Part shown: in pieces, positions 53,699 through 61,970 of the stretch
How positions within the stretch are numbered: position 1 is the first letter of the stretch
Layout: each line of letters starts with the position of its first letter
NCBI GenBank assembly: GCA_038205395.1
Contig: JBBRBX010000014.1
Coordinates: 1 to 64,000, forward strand
Reading direction: 5' to 3'
Source: Fredericiella sp038205395
GTDB lineage: Bacteria; Chloroflexota; Anaerolineae; Caldilineales; Caldilineaceae
DNA length: 64,000 nt
Translations under genes and position numbers: made by a program
Notes under the pieces: generated by a model
The model's input: the letters and a program-made list of their open reading frames with translations, nothing else
What the model was told of the DNA's origin: nothing
Database searches by the model: none

Positions 53699-54766
53699 CT
53701 AGGCGATGTCGGACTGTTCTCCTAGCCGCAACTGCAGCAGGGTGAAGATCAGCAGAGCAAACCCCAACAGCATGGAAGCCGCCGACGCCAATCCGTACTG
53801 CTGCACCTGATTGGCAAAGGCGGTTTCATAAATATACTGCACTAAATAGGTAGTGGCCGTGCCTGGGCCGCCGCCCGTCAGCACCCATACCAGATCAAAA
53901 GCCTGCACGGCGCGAATGATCGACAGCACCGATACAACCAGCATAGTAGGCATCAACAGCGGCAGCGTAATACGGCCAAAGCTCTGCCGTGGATTGGCGC
54001 CATCCATTGCGGCAGCCTCGTACAGTTCAGTTGGGATCGACTGCAAACCTGCCAGCAGGATCAGGGTATAGAACCCCATCTGCGCCCATATGCTGATCAA
54101 GATTACCCACAGCGTAGCCCAGTTGGCGTTTAGAAAAAACAAAACGCGCTCAAAGCCGAAATTGACCAGCACAGCATTGAACAGCCCATCGCGCTGCAGG
54201 ATCCATTTCCAAATCAGCGCAACGACTACAGGTGAAAGCAGCACGGGATAAAAGAAGACGCTGCGAAAAAAGCCGCGCCCTTTGACGGTGCGATTGAGCA
54301 CCACCGCAGTCAGTAAAGCGATGAGGATCATACCGCCGACTTGAAAAAAGACAAAAAAGACTGTGTTGTAAGCCCCACGCCAGAAATAATCCTCTTGGCA
54401 GGTCGCAGGATTTAGAAAGTTGCGGCAGTTAAAAATCTGTTGGAAATTGGCCAGCCCCACAAAGGGACGATCCTCCGGCCGCAGCGCTGTGCCGCCGGTA
54501 AAGGCATAGTAGAAATTGAGCAGCATGGGGAACAGCACAAAAATGCCGAAAATCAACAGGTTGGGCAGCACAAACACATAAGGCATGCGCTTAGCGCCAA
54601 TCAGGCGCTGAATTGGGTTAAAGACAAAATCGAGTGCAGCCATGACGGCAGCGTAGAGTCGATACAAGACATCGCCAATCCGCTCACCAAAGGGGAGGCG
54701 CGGTGGGGGTAAAGAAGCCAGTCGTTCGCCCGGCGCTGCGGGCACAGGTTTGGTCGTTGCCGACAT
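53699..54766 (-). CDS. Sugar ABC transporter permease (MalF/UgpA type)
   Basis: Partner permease with six to seven membrane helices, N-terminal cytoplasmic extension of about 55 residues, a small periplasmic loop with Cys-containing insert (FNCRNFLNPATCQEDYFW) and the EAA loop EAAAMDGANPRQSFGRITLP. GGAGAG lies eight bases before the ATG at 54766. It is separated from the binding-protein gene by a strong hairpin and precedes the MalG-type gene by 17 bases. Confidence 0.92.
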   Translation of the reverse strand: MSATTKPVPAAPGERLASLPPPRLPFGERIGDVLYRLYAAVMAALDFVFNPIQRLIGAKRMPYVFVLPNLLIFGIFVLFPMLLNFYYAFTGGTALRPEDRPFVGLANFQQIFNCRNFLNPATCQEDYFWRGAYNTVFFVFFQVGGMILIALLTAVVLNRTVKGRGFFRSVFFYPVLLSPVVVALIWKWILQRDGLFNAVLVNFGFERVLFFLNANWATLWVILISIWAQMGFYTLILLAGLQSIPTELYEAAAMDGANPRQSFGRITLPLLMPTMLVVSVLSIIRAVQAFDLVWVLTGGGPGTATTYLVQYIYETAFANQVQQYGLASAASMLLGFALLIFTLLQLRLGEQSDIA

Positions 54767-54794
54767 ACGCTAACTCTCCGAAGTCCGAATTGGA

Positions 54795-54830
54795 TAGGCG
54801 TGGGCAGAGGTATGCCTCTGCCCACGCCTA
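54795..54830 (-). promoter_or_regulatory. Strong hairpin between binding-protein and permease genes
   Basis: A perfect 16-bp stem (54795-54810 with 54815-54830) closes a four-base loop (TATG) with no U run behind it. Such hairpins after a binding-protein gene usually protect its mRNA from 3' decay or partly attenuate transcription, so that more binding protein than permease is made. Confidence 0.75.
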
Positions 54831-54841
54831 CACGGCTGCTG

Positions 54842-56230
54842 TTACTGCTGCGCGGCTGCGATGCCGGCGTCGATGTCTTCCTGCATCTTGGCGATGGCTT
54901 CATCTAGCGTCAGTTCGCCTGCCAACACTTGACCGAGGCGGTCGCGATTGGCATTAAAAAGCACTGTATTGTACTTGTATGCCTGCAAATCATAGGCCAG
55001 CGGCTCCAGCTTGTTCACCTGCGAGGAGAACATGGCGAGCGACTGCTTGGCCTGGGGCAGCTCCGTATCAAAATCAATGCCTTTGGCTGCCAGGCCGAGA
55101 TGGCCAGGGATAAACAGCGTGCGTGCATAGAACTCCGCCATTACATCTTCCTGCGTCAAATACTCCATAAGGCGGGTTACTTCCTGCGGATGCTGTGTCG
55201 TGTTGATCGCCACCAGTGCAGCGCCACCCGGCATGCCTGTGCAGCCACCGGGGCCACAAGGATTGGGCACAGCTTCCCAGTCAAATGCGTCACCAATCTT
55301 GTCGGCGAACTGGCCGATCTGCCAACTGCCGGACATATACAGCGCCACCTGACCGTTTATAAACGGTTCGTTGCCGGCCGCATAGGAACCGCCTGAACCA
55401 ATCCACACTTCGGGCATCATTGTGCCGTCGGCGTGCCAGTCGATCATCAACTGCGCCATCTTTTTGAAGCCTTCATCGCCGACCATAGCGGGATAGCCAT
55501 CGGCGTTAAAGTATTTGGCGCCCTCGCTGACGGCAGGGCCGGCCAGCCGATGACCGGAGCGGTCCATTACCATCGCAAATGTGCCGGTCGCTTCAGCCAC
55601 TTTGCGCGTGGCGTCGGCCCACTCTTCCCAGGTGACTTGGTCGGAGGCATCGCTGGGCACAGCCACGCCGGCCTGGTCAAACAGTGTGCGGTTGATAAAT
55701 GGACCTGTAACGGTCAACTGCGTCATAAAACCTGGGATGGCCTTACCGCCTGCTTCGCTCTGCATCCAGGTAAGGAAGGGGCCGAAGTTTGTGTCCCAAT
55801 AGTCGGGGTTGGAGAGCAAAGGGCGCATATCAAGATAATGCTTGGCGAGATCGCCCAACTGGGTGACGCGTGCCAGGTCAGGCCCCTGGCCTGCCTCCAA
55901 CTGCAAGGGCAGCGATTCGAGGATGCCTTGCGCATACGGCACCGTGTCGACGATCACCTTGATATCCGGATTGGCGGCTTCAAAACGGTCGAGCAGGTCA
56001 CGCAGTATGGTTCCTTCGTTACCATCGTCATACCAGGTAATGCGCAGCGTGACGGCATTACCGGCAGCAGCTTCTGCTGTCGCGGCTTCGGCAGCCACTT
56101 CCGTTGCCGTCGCATCTGTCGCACCGGCAGGAGCCGGCTGCGCCGGCGCTACAAGAGCGGTGCAAGAGGTGAGCACCAAAATTATGGCAGCCACCACTGC
56201 CACAGTACGCCACAATGGTGAAATCCGCAT
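54842..56230 (-). CDS. Sugar ABC transporter substrate-binding lipoprotein
   Basis: Type 1 (CUT1) solute-binding protein of 462 residues. The signal peptide ends in a lipobox LTSC (Cys at about residue 23), followed by an Ala/Thr-rich linker and the mature domain beginning TLRITWYDDGNEGTILRDLL. The family region with the polysaccharide-binding-type helix FMTQLTVTGPFINRTLFDQ, and PFINGQVALYMSGSWQIGQ, is visible. It should bind a sugar or oligosaccharide outside the membrane. AAGGAG precedes the ATG at 56230. It heads the importer operon. Confidence 0.93.
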   Translation of the reverse strand: MRISPLWRTVAVVAAIILVLTSCTALVAPAQPAPAGATDATATEVAAEAATAEAAAGNAVTLRITWYDDGNEGTILRDLLDRFEAANPDIKVIVDTVPYAQGILESLPLQLEAGQGPDLARVTQLGDLAKHYLDMRPLLSNPDYWDTNFGPFLTWMQSEAGGKAIPGFMTQLTVTGPFINRTLFDQAGVAVPSDASDQVTWEEWADATRKVAEATGTFAMVMDRSGHRLAGPAVSEGAKYFNADGYPAMVGDEGFKKMAQLMIDWHADGTMMPEVWIGSGGSYAAGNEPFINGQVALYMSGSWQIGQFADKIGDAFDWEAVPNPCGPGGCTGMPGGAALVAINTTQHPQEVTRLMEYLTQEDVMAEFYARTLFIPGHLGLAAKGIDFDTELPQAKQSLAMFSSQVNKLEPLAYDLQAYKYNTVLFNANRDRLGQVLAGELTLDEAIAKMQEDIDAGIAAAQQ

Positions 56231-56463
56231 TGTCTTCTCCTTGGGAAAATCAGATGATTGGGACGAAAAACTATCTCCACAACTTGGAAGTAAAAGTGCT
56301 TTTAGGCGTCACCTCCTCCTGCGCATGAACAGCGGATGATCTACGGCGAGAGAGCGCACACGGCGAAATACGATAGTGCCTGGTTATATGATATGGTATA
56401 TACGGACTGGAATATTTGTGAGCTTATACTGCCTTGCATTGACTGTCAAATGGTAGAGTGACA

Positions 56464-58284
56464 ATGAAGAAACCGCAGCCGGAGACCAATGAGGAGGCCA
56501 GCAAACAAGCTGCGCCACTTGATGCCGGCGCAGTGGACGCGGGCGAGGAAACATCTTTGCCGCCGCGGCTGCGCCAGATGGTTTGGCTGGCCGCTACTGC
56601 CATCCATGACGCCTTTGACGATTATCAAACACAGTTTCACGCCATCACCCGCCGCGCTCAGCACCGCTTTGAACGCCGCGAGTGGCAGCACTGGCAGGCT
56701 GATTCCAGCGAAAGGCTGGAACTGTACGAGCAGACGTTGCGCGGTGTCGTGATGGGTGTGAGGACGCTGCTTGAGGACGATGTGCTGGACAAACAGCTTT
56801 GGCGTGCCATTAAGCTCAGTTACGCGCGCCTGCTTGGCCGGCGCAAAGATTTGGAAGTTGGCGAGACCTTTTACAACTCCGTGACGCGCCGGATTCTTGT
56901 CACAGTCGGCGTCGAACCGGAACTGGAATTTGTCTGGCTGGGCGCAACGACATTGCCTAGCGGGGATGCGGGCCGCCTGCGGCTGTATGTACAAGTCAGC
57001 ACCTTGCAGTCCATGATTAAGTCGATACTGGTTGACTATCAATTTGGCGTGCCGTTTGTTGATCTTGACGGTGACGTCCAGAAAGCGGCTGCGGTGCTGG
57101 AAGCGCAACTAGATCAACTCTGGGACTCAGCGGATGTGGATTGCGTCGAAATGCTCAAACCGGTCTTTTATCGTAATAAAGCCGCTTATCTGGTTGGCCG
57201 TGTCCGCAAACGCAACCGGCTAATCCCATTGGTGCTGCCGCTCCTTAACAGCGAAGACGGTCTGCGCGTGGACACTGTGCTGCTCAGCGAGGCGGAGGCC
57301 AGCATTGTCTTCAGCTTTACCCGCTCGTATTTTCATGTCGATGCCGACATCCCTGGCGACCTGGTTGGTTTTTTGAAGAGTATCATGCCACTCAAGCCGG
57401 TGGCGGAACTCTATATTGCCATTGGGTATAACAAGCACGGCAAGACGGAACGCTATCGTGCACTTTATCGCCATCTGCTCAACTCTAACGACAAATTTGA
57501 AATCGCACGCGGCGCCAAAGGCATGGTGATGACGGTCTTCACCCTGCCTTCCTATGATGTCGTGTTCAAAATCATTAAGGATCGCTTTGCCTATCCCAAA
57601 ACTACCACGCGCGAACAGGTTATGGATCGCTATCGATTGGTCTTTAAGCACGACCGCGTCGGACGCATGGTGGATGCACAGGCATTTGAATACCTGATCT
57701 TTGATCGCGAACGGTTCTCGGAAGAACTGCTGGAGGAGCTACAGTCGGTTGCTGCGCAATCCGTTACGGTCACTGATAACCAGGTCATCATCTCGCATCT
57801 GTACACCGAGCGCCGGCTCTACCCTTTAGATCTGTATATCAAAGAGATGGGATCAGAGAAAGCGGCGGCAGCCGTGGTCGATTACGGCAACGCAATCACT
57901 GATCTGGCAGCAGCCAACATCTTCCCTGGCGACTTGTTTATCAAGAACTTTGGCGTCACTCGCCATGGGCGGGTTGTTTTCTATGACTATGATGAACTCA
58001 GTTTGCTGACGGACTGCAACTTTCGCGCAATGCCGGAATCGCAAAGCTATGAAGATGAAGTGGCGGAGGGGCCATGGTTCTCAGTCGGTGAACACGATAT
58101 TTTCCCCGAAGAGTTTCGCCATTTCCTTTGGTTTCCGGCTCCTCTGCGCAAAGTGATGGAGGAGGAGCATGGGCGGTTATATACGCCTGAATTCTGGCAG
58201 GAGCTGCAGCAGCGTACACGGGAAGGGGAACTGCTGGATTTCTTTCCTTATCCACAGGGCAAGCGTTTTTGTCATCAAGCATAA
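56464..58284 (+). CDS. aceK: Isocitrate dehydrogenase kinase/phosphatase
   Basis: AceK switches isocitrate dehydrogenase off and on by phosphorylation, sending carbon into the glyoxylate shunt. The C-terminal kinase-fold half matches the E. coli protein strongly by eye: GAKGMVMTVFTLPSYDVVFK (ATP loop), KHDRVGRMVDAQAFEYL, NAITDLAAANIFPGDLFIK, NFGVTRHGRVVFYDYDE and FPEEFRHFLWFPA. The N-terminal regulatory half is more diverged and starts with a charged 35-residue extension. Length of about 606 residues is normal. AceK is best known from Proteobacteria; aceA, aceB and icd are not in the window. Start ATG at 56464 (a GTG at 56458 is also possible). Confidence 0.93.
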   Translation: MKKPQPETNEEASKQAAPLDAGAVDAGEETSLPPRLRQMVWLAATAIHDAFDDYQTQFHAITRRAQHRFERREWQHWQADSSERLELYEQTLRGVVMGVRTLLEDDVLDKQLWRAIKLSYARLLGRRKDLEVGETFYNSVTRRILVTVGVEPELEFVWLGATTLPSGDAGRLRLYVQVSTLQSMIKSILVDYQFGVPFVDLDGDVQKAAAVLEAQLDQLWDSADVDCVEMLKPVFYRNKAAYLVGRVRKRNRLIPLVLPLLNSEDGLRVDTVLLSEAEASIVFSFTRSYFHVDADIPGDLVGFLKSIMPLKPVAELYIAIGYNKHGKTERYRALYRHLLNSNDKFEIARGAKGMVMTVFTLPSYDVVFKIIKDRFAYPKTTTREQVMDRYRLVFKHDRVGRMVDAQAFEYLIFDRERFSEELLEELQSVAAQSVTVTDNQVIISHLYTERRLYPLDLYIKEMGSEKAAAAVVDYGNAITDLAAANIFPGDLFIKNFGVTRHGRVVFYDYDELSLLTDCNFRAMPESQSYEDEVAEGPWFSVGEHDIFPEEFRHFLWFPAPLRKVMEEEHGRLYTPEFWQELQQRTREGELLDFFPYPQGKRFCHQA

Positions 58285-58313
58285 GAGCTACGGCGATAGG
58301 ACATGCAACAACA

Positions 58314-58982
58314 ATGAGCAAGGAATTTGATTACGATCAAGTGCAAGCTTATTTGGAGACGCTCGTGCCGCAGCGCCCGTCGGAATTAGCGGACATGGAG
58401 GCATACGCGGAGCAGAATGGCTTCCCCATTATTGGGCCGGTGGCCGGCCAATCCTGCTATCAAATTGCCCGGCTGATTGAGGCGCGGCGCATCTTCGAGC
58501 TTGGCTCCGGCTACGGCTACTCCACTGCCTGGTTTGCGCGGGCTGTGCAGGAGAACTGCGGCGCAGCTGGGTTGCAGGAAAAGATTGCGGGCGAAGTGCA
58601 CCATGTTGTTTGGGATAAGGATCTGTCACAGCAGGCGCAGCGTCACCTGGCGGCGCTTGGCTATGGCGATTTGATCCACTATCACGTAGGCGAAGCGGTG
58701 GAGGCTTTACGCAGCGCCAAGGGGCAGTTTGACCTCATCTTTAACGACATTGATAAAGACGGCTATCCCGCCTCGCTGCCTGTGATTATTGAAAAGCTGC
58801 GCAAAGGAGGCGTGCTTATCATAGACAATATGTTGTGGCACGGGCGCATTTTCCAGCCGGATGATGACGATCCGTCCACAGTAGGTGTACATGAAGTCAC
58901 GCGCATGTTGGCCAACAACCCGGCCTGGGTTGTCACCCTACTGCCGCTGCGTGATGGCCTAATTGTGGCGCAAAAGCGCTAG
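58314..58982 (+). CDS. SAM-dependent O-methyltransferase (class I, catechol/caffeoyl-CoA type)
   Basis: A protein of about 222 residues with the class I SAM fold: SAM-binding FELGSGYGYSTAWFARA, an acidic residue in VVWDKD, the metal/catalytic region IFNDIDKDGYPASLPVI and LIIDNMLWHGRIF. This arrangement matches Mg-dependent O-methyltransferases (cation-dependent family 3), including the tRNA-modifying TrmR. The substrate is unknown. The start at 58314 gives MSKEFDYDQVQAYLE with a weak ribosome site. It follows aceK by about 30 bases. Confidence 0.88.
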   Translation: MSKEFDYDQVQAYLETLVPQRPSELADMEAYAEQNGFPIIGPVAGQSCYQIARLIEARRIFELGSGYGYSTAWFARAVQENCGAAGLQEKIAGEVHHVVWDKDLSQQAQRHLAALGYGDLIHYHVGEAVEALRSAKGQFDLIFNDIDKDGYPASLPVIIEKLRKGGVLIIDNMLWHGRIFQPDDDDPSTVGVHEVTRMLANNPAWVVTLLPLRDGLIVAQKR

Positions 58983-59031
58983 TCCAGGCTTAGCACTGGC
59001 AGCAAGACAAATCAAAGAACAGATAAAACAG

Positions 59032-59418
59032 ATGACAGATAAAACAATTGAAAGCAACAGCATTTTCGATCAACAGACATCCGTAGGCGCCCTGCGTCTG
59101 GCCGTCCAGCAGTTTGTTGCGGAGCGCGACTGGCAGCAGTTCCACGCACCCAAGAATCTGTCCATGAGTATCGCCATTGAGGCGGCGGAAATCATGGAGC
59201 ACTTTCAATGGCTCACGCCGGAAGAGTCGTGCGCAAGCCTGGCTGATCCGCAGCAGCGGGCAGCGGTGGCGGATGAGTTGGCCGATGTGCTGATCTACTG
59301 CCTCAGCTTTGCCAACAGCAGCGGCATTGACATCAGCGACGCTGTTTTGCACAAACTGGCACGTAATCAGGAGCGCTTTCCGATCAAAAAGGTGCAGGGA
59401 CGATTGGGAAAGATCTGA
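59032..59418 (+). CDS. MazG-like nucleotide pyrophosphohydrolase
   Basis: A 128-residue all-alpha NTP pyrophosphohydrolase. Acidic metal-binding motifs IAIEAAEIMEHFQW and VADELADVLIYCLSFANSSG are in the positions typical of the dCTPase/MazG-like group, with the substrate-loop end RNQERFPIKKVQG. It probably hydrolyses non-canonical or dC nucleotides in house-cleaning. Chosen start is the ATG at 59032. It lies between the O-methyltransferase and hypC in the same direction. Confidence 0.88.
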   Translation: MTDKTIESNSIFDQQTSVGALRLAVQQFVAERDWQQFHAPKNLSMSIAIEAAEIMEHFQWLTPEESCASLADPQQRAAVADELADVLIYCLSFANSSGIDISDAVLHKLARNQERFPIKKVQGRLGKI

Positions 59419-59462
59419 GAGACAAATCAGATGGAAAATAATTCGCCTAGAGGAGGTGCAGC

Positions 59463-59720
59463 ATGTGCCTTGGTATCCCAGGACGTGTGACTGAAATTTT
59501 TGAAGCAGATGGCGTGCGCATGGGGCGTGTGGATTTTGCCGGCATCGTCAAAGAAGTCTGTCTTGCCTATGTCCCGGAAATAGAGATAGGCGATTACACC
59601 ATTGTGCATGTCGGCTTTGCCATTACGCAGTTGGATGAGGCGTCAGCGCAAGAGTCGCTGCGTCTATTCGCCGAACTGGGAACGCTGACGCACGAGCTGA
59701 ATCCCATGCAGGACGGCTAG
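59463..59720 (+). CDS. hypC: Hydrogenase maturation chaperone HypC
   Basis: The invariant N-terminus MCLGIPGRVTEI, whose Cys2 binds the Fe(CN)2CO unit after Met removal, is followed by the OB-like core VDFAGIVKEVCLAYVPE and GDYTIVHVGFAI. 85 residues, normal. The ribosome site GAGGAGG is strong. It begins the hypCDE cluster; hypD follows by 13 bases. Confidence 0.95.
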   Translation: MCLGIPGRVTEIFEADGVRMGRVDFAGIVKEVCLAYVPEIEIGDYTIVHVGFAITQLDEASAQESLRLFAELGTLTHELNPMQDG

Positions 59721-59733
59721 AAAGAATTGGCTC

Positions 59734-60855
59734 ATGAAGTATCTCGAAGAATTTCGCGACCCACAGATTGCCCGGCGGATGCTGGATAAAATTCATATAT
59801 TGGCAACACGTCCCTGGGCCATTATGGAGGTGTGCGGCGGCCAGACCCATTCCATTATTCGTAACGGCATCGATCAACTGCTGCCTCCCGGTATCGAGTT
59901 GATCCATGGCCCAGGCTGTCCCGTGTGCGTGACTCCGCTGGAGATGATCGACAAGGCGCTGGCGATTGCTGCTCACCCGGAGGTTACGTTTTGCTCGTTT
60001 GGGGATATGCTGCGCGTGCCTGGCAGCGGTAAAGATCTTTTACGCGTCAAGAGCGAAGGCGGCGATGTGCGAATCGTCTACTCGCCGCTCGATGCCGTCA
60101 AACTAGCGCAGGCAAACCCGCAGCGCCAGATAGTCTTCTTTGGCATTGGATTTGAGACGACCGCTCCCGCCAATGCTATGGCCGTCTATCAAGCCAGGCA
60201 GCTTGGGCTGGATAATTTTTCCATGTTGGTCTCTCACGTGCGTGTGCCGCCTGCCATTGACGCCATTATGGCTGCGCCGGGCAACCGCGTGCAAGCCTTT
60301 CTGGCGGCCGGCCACGTCTGCAGTGTCATGGGCTACTGGGAATACGAGCCGCTGGTGGAGCGATATCACACACCGATTGTAGTGACCGGTTTTGAACCGC
60401 TTGATGTGCTCGAAGGTATCCGCCGCACGATCATGCAGTTGGAGGCAGGCGAAGCGAGTATCGACAACGCCTACTCACGCGCAGTGACACGCAGCGGCAA
60501 CGGCCCCGCGCAGTCAATGCTGGCCAGCGTCTTTGAAGTGGTGGATCGCGGCTGGCGCGGCATTGGCGTGATCCCCCAGAGTGGCTGGCGCTTGAACGCG
60601 CAGTATCGTCAGTTCGATGCGGAAATCCGCTTTGCCGTGCAAGACATTACGACTCAGGAGTCAGAGTTGTGCCACAGCGGCCAGGTGCTGCAGGGCCGGC
60701 TCAAGCCCAATCAATGCCCTGTCTTTGGCACGCTTTGCACGCCGCGCACCCCATTGGGGGCTACGATGGTCTCCAACGAAGGTGCGTGCGCCGCCTACTA
60801 CCAAGCCGGACGCTTTCATCTTAACGCTTATGAACAACCAAACACCACAATTTGA
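59734..60855 (+). CDS. hypD: Hydrogenase maturation protein HypD
   Basis: Iron-sulfur scaffold on which Fe(CN)2CO is assembled for [NiFe]-hydrogenases. It shows MEVCGGQTHSIIRNGID, HGPGCPVCVTP, the Gly/Thr motif FGIGFETTAP, VAGHVC-like LAAGHVCSVMGYWEY and the C-terminal 4Fe-4S cysteines in QCPVFGTLCTPRTPLGA. Length of 373 is normal. Its last 26 bases overlap hypE. Confidence 0.96.
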   Translation: MKYLEEFRDPQIARRMLDKIHILATRPWAIMEVCGGQTHSIIRNGIDQLLPPGIELIHGPGCPVCVTPLEMIDKALAIAAHPEVTFCSFGDMLRVPGSGKDLLRVKSEGGDVRIVYSPLDAVKLAQANPQRQIVFFGIGFETTAPANAMAVYQARQLGLDNFSMLVSHVRVPPAIDAIMAAPGNRVQAFLAAGHVCSVMGYWEYEPLVERYHTPIVVTGFEPLDVLEGIRRTIMQLEAGEASIDNAYSRAVTRSGNGPAQSMLASVFEVVDRGWRGIGVIPQSGWRLNAQYRQFDAEIRFAVQDITTQESELCHSGQVLQGRLKPNQCPVFGTLCTPRTPLGATMVSNEGACAAYYQAGRFHLNAYEQPNTTI

Positions 60856-61900
60856 CGGCTGGAGCTGCCCTATGCCGCTGCGCCACTACCCGGCAATTGT
60901 TATGGGACACGGCGCCGGCGGAAAACTCTCCAGCGAGTTGGTGGAGCATTTGTTTCTGCCCGCCTTTGACAACGCCACCCTCGCTGATCTAGGGGATGCC
61001 GCCATACTTGAACTTGCCGGCAGCCGGCTTGCCTATACGACTGATTCGTTTGTCGTGCAGCCACTCTTCTTTCCCGGCGGCAACATCGGCCATCTAGCTG
61101 TCAATGGGACGGTTAATGATCTGGCCATGAGCGGCGCCCGCCCGCTTTTTCTCAGCGCCGGCTTTATCCTGGAAGAAGGGATGCCGATGCAGCAGTTGGG
61201 CGTGATCGTTGAGTCAATGGCCGGCGCGGCGCGCACCGCCGGCGTCACCCTGGTAACAGGCGACACAAAGGTGGTCGACCGCGGCCATGGCGATGGGCTG
61301 TATATCAACACAAGTGGGATCGGGCTAATCCCGCCAACCGTTGCCCTTGGCCCGCAGTATGTGCAGCCAGGCGACCTCGTCATTGTCAGCGGGGAAATCG
61401 GGCTGCATGGCATTGCTGTGCTAAGCGTACGTGAAGGATTAGAATTTGGTGCGCCGATCAGCAGTGACTGCGCAGCACTCAATGGTTTAGTCGTTGCTAT
61501 GTTGTCAACAGTGCCGGACCAGGCTGCCATTCGCGTTCTGCGCGACCCTACGCGCGGTGGCGTTGCCTCTACCCTCAATGAAATTGCTAAAGCGGCGCAG
61601 GTAGGCATTACCTACTTTGAAAATAAGCTGCCGGTGCATCCCTCAGTGGCCGCCGCCTGTGAGATGTTGGGGATGGACCCGATATACGTTGCCAATGAGG
61701 GCAAACTTGTCGCTATCGTTGCGCCTGATGCAGCCGACCAATTGCTTGCAGGTATGAGACAGCACCCTCTTGCTGCGCAGGCAACCATCATTGGTGAAGT
61801 GACGACTTCTCACCCCGGCCTGGTGCTGGCCCGCACGGGTATTGGAGGAACGCGCATCGTCGATCTGCTGGCCGGGGAGCAGTTACCGCGCATTTGCTAA
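60830..61900 (+). CDS. hypE: Hydrogenase maturation protein HypE
   Basis: ATP-dependent dehydratase that turns the HypF-made thiocarboxamide on its C-terminal Cys into thiocyanate. N-terminal PurM-like fold with MGHGAGGKLSSELV and YTTDSFVVQPLFFPGGNIGHL; the C-terminus ends PRIC, the required Cys. The start at 60830 overlaps hypD by 26 bases, implying coupled translation. hypA, hypB and hypF, and hydrogenase structural genes, are not in the window. Confidence 0.96.
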   Translation: MNNQTPQFDGWSCPMPLRHYPAIVMGHGAGGKLSSELVEHLFLPAFDNATLADLGDAAILELAGSRLAYTTDSFVVQPLFFPGGNIGHLAVNGTVNDLAMSGARPLFLSAGFILEEGMPMQQLGVIVESMAGAARTAGVTLVTGDTKVVDRGHGDGLYINTSGIGLIPPTVALGPQYVQPGDLVIVSGEIGLHGIAVLSVREGLEFGAPISSDCAALNGLVVAMLSTVPDQAAIRVLRDPTRGGVASTLNEIAKAAQVGITYFENKLPVHPSVAAACEMLGMDPIYVANEGKLVAIVAPDAADQLLAGMRQHPLAAQATIIGEVTTSHPGLVLARTGIGGTRIVDLLAGEQLPRIC

Positions 61901-61970
61901 GCTCTACGAAATATGTTGGTGTTCGCCACCGTACTGTTTGCGCTGCACGAAATTGCTGTGCACCGCCAGC

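Noticed and set aside
56300..56330. Strong ribosome site (AGGAGGAGGTG on the minus strand) marking a small gene
   Set aside because: No start codon with a sensible reading frame follows it.
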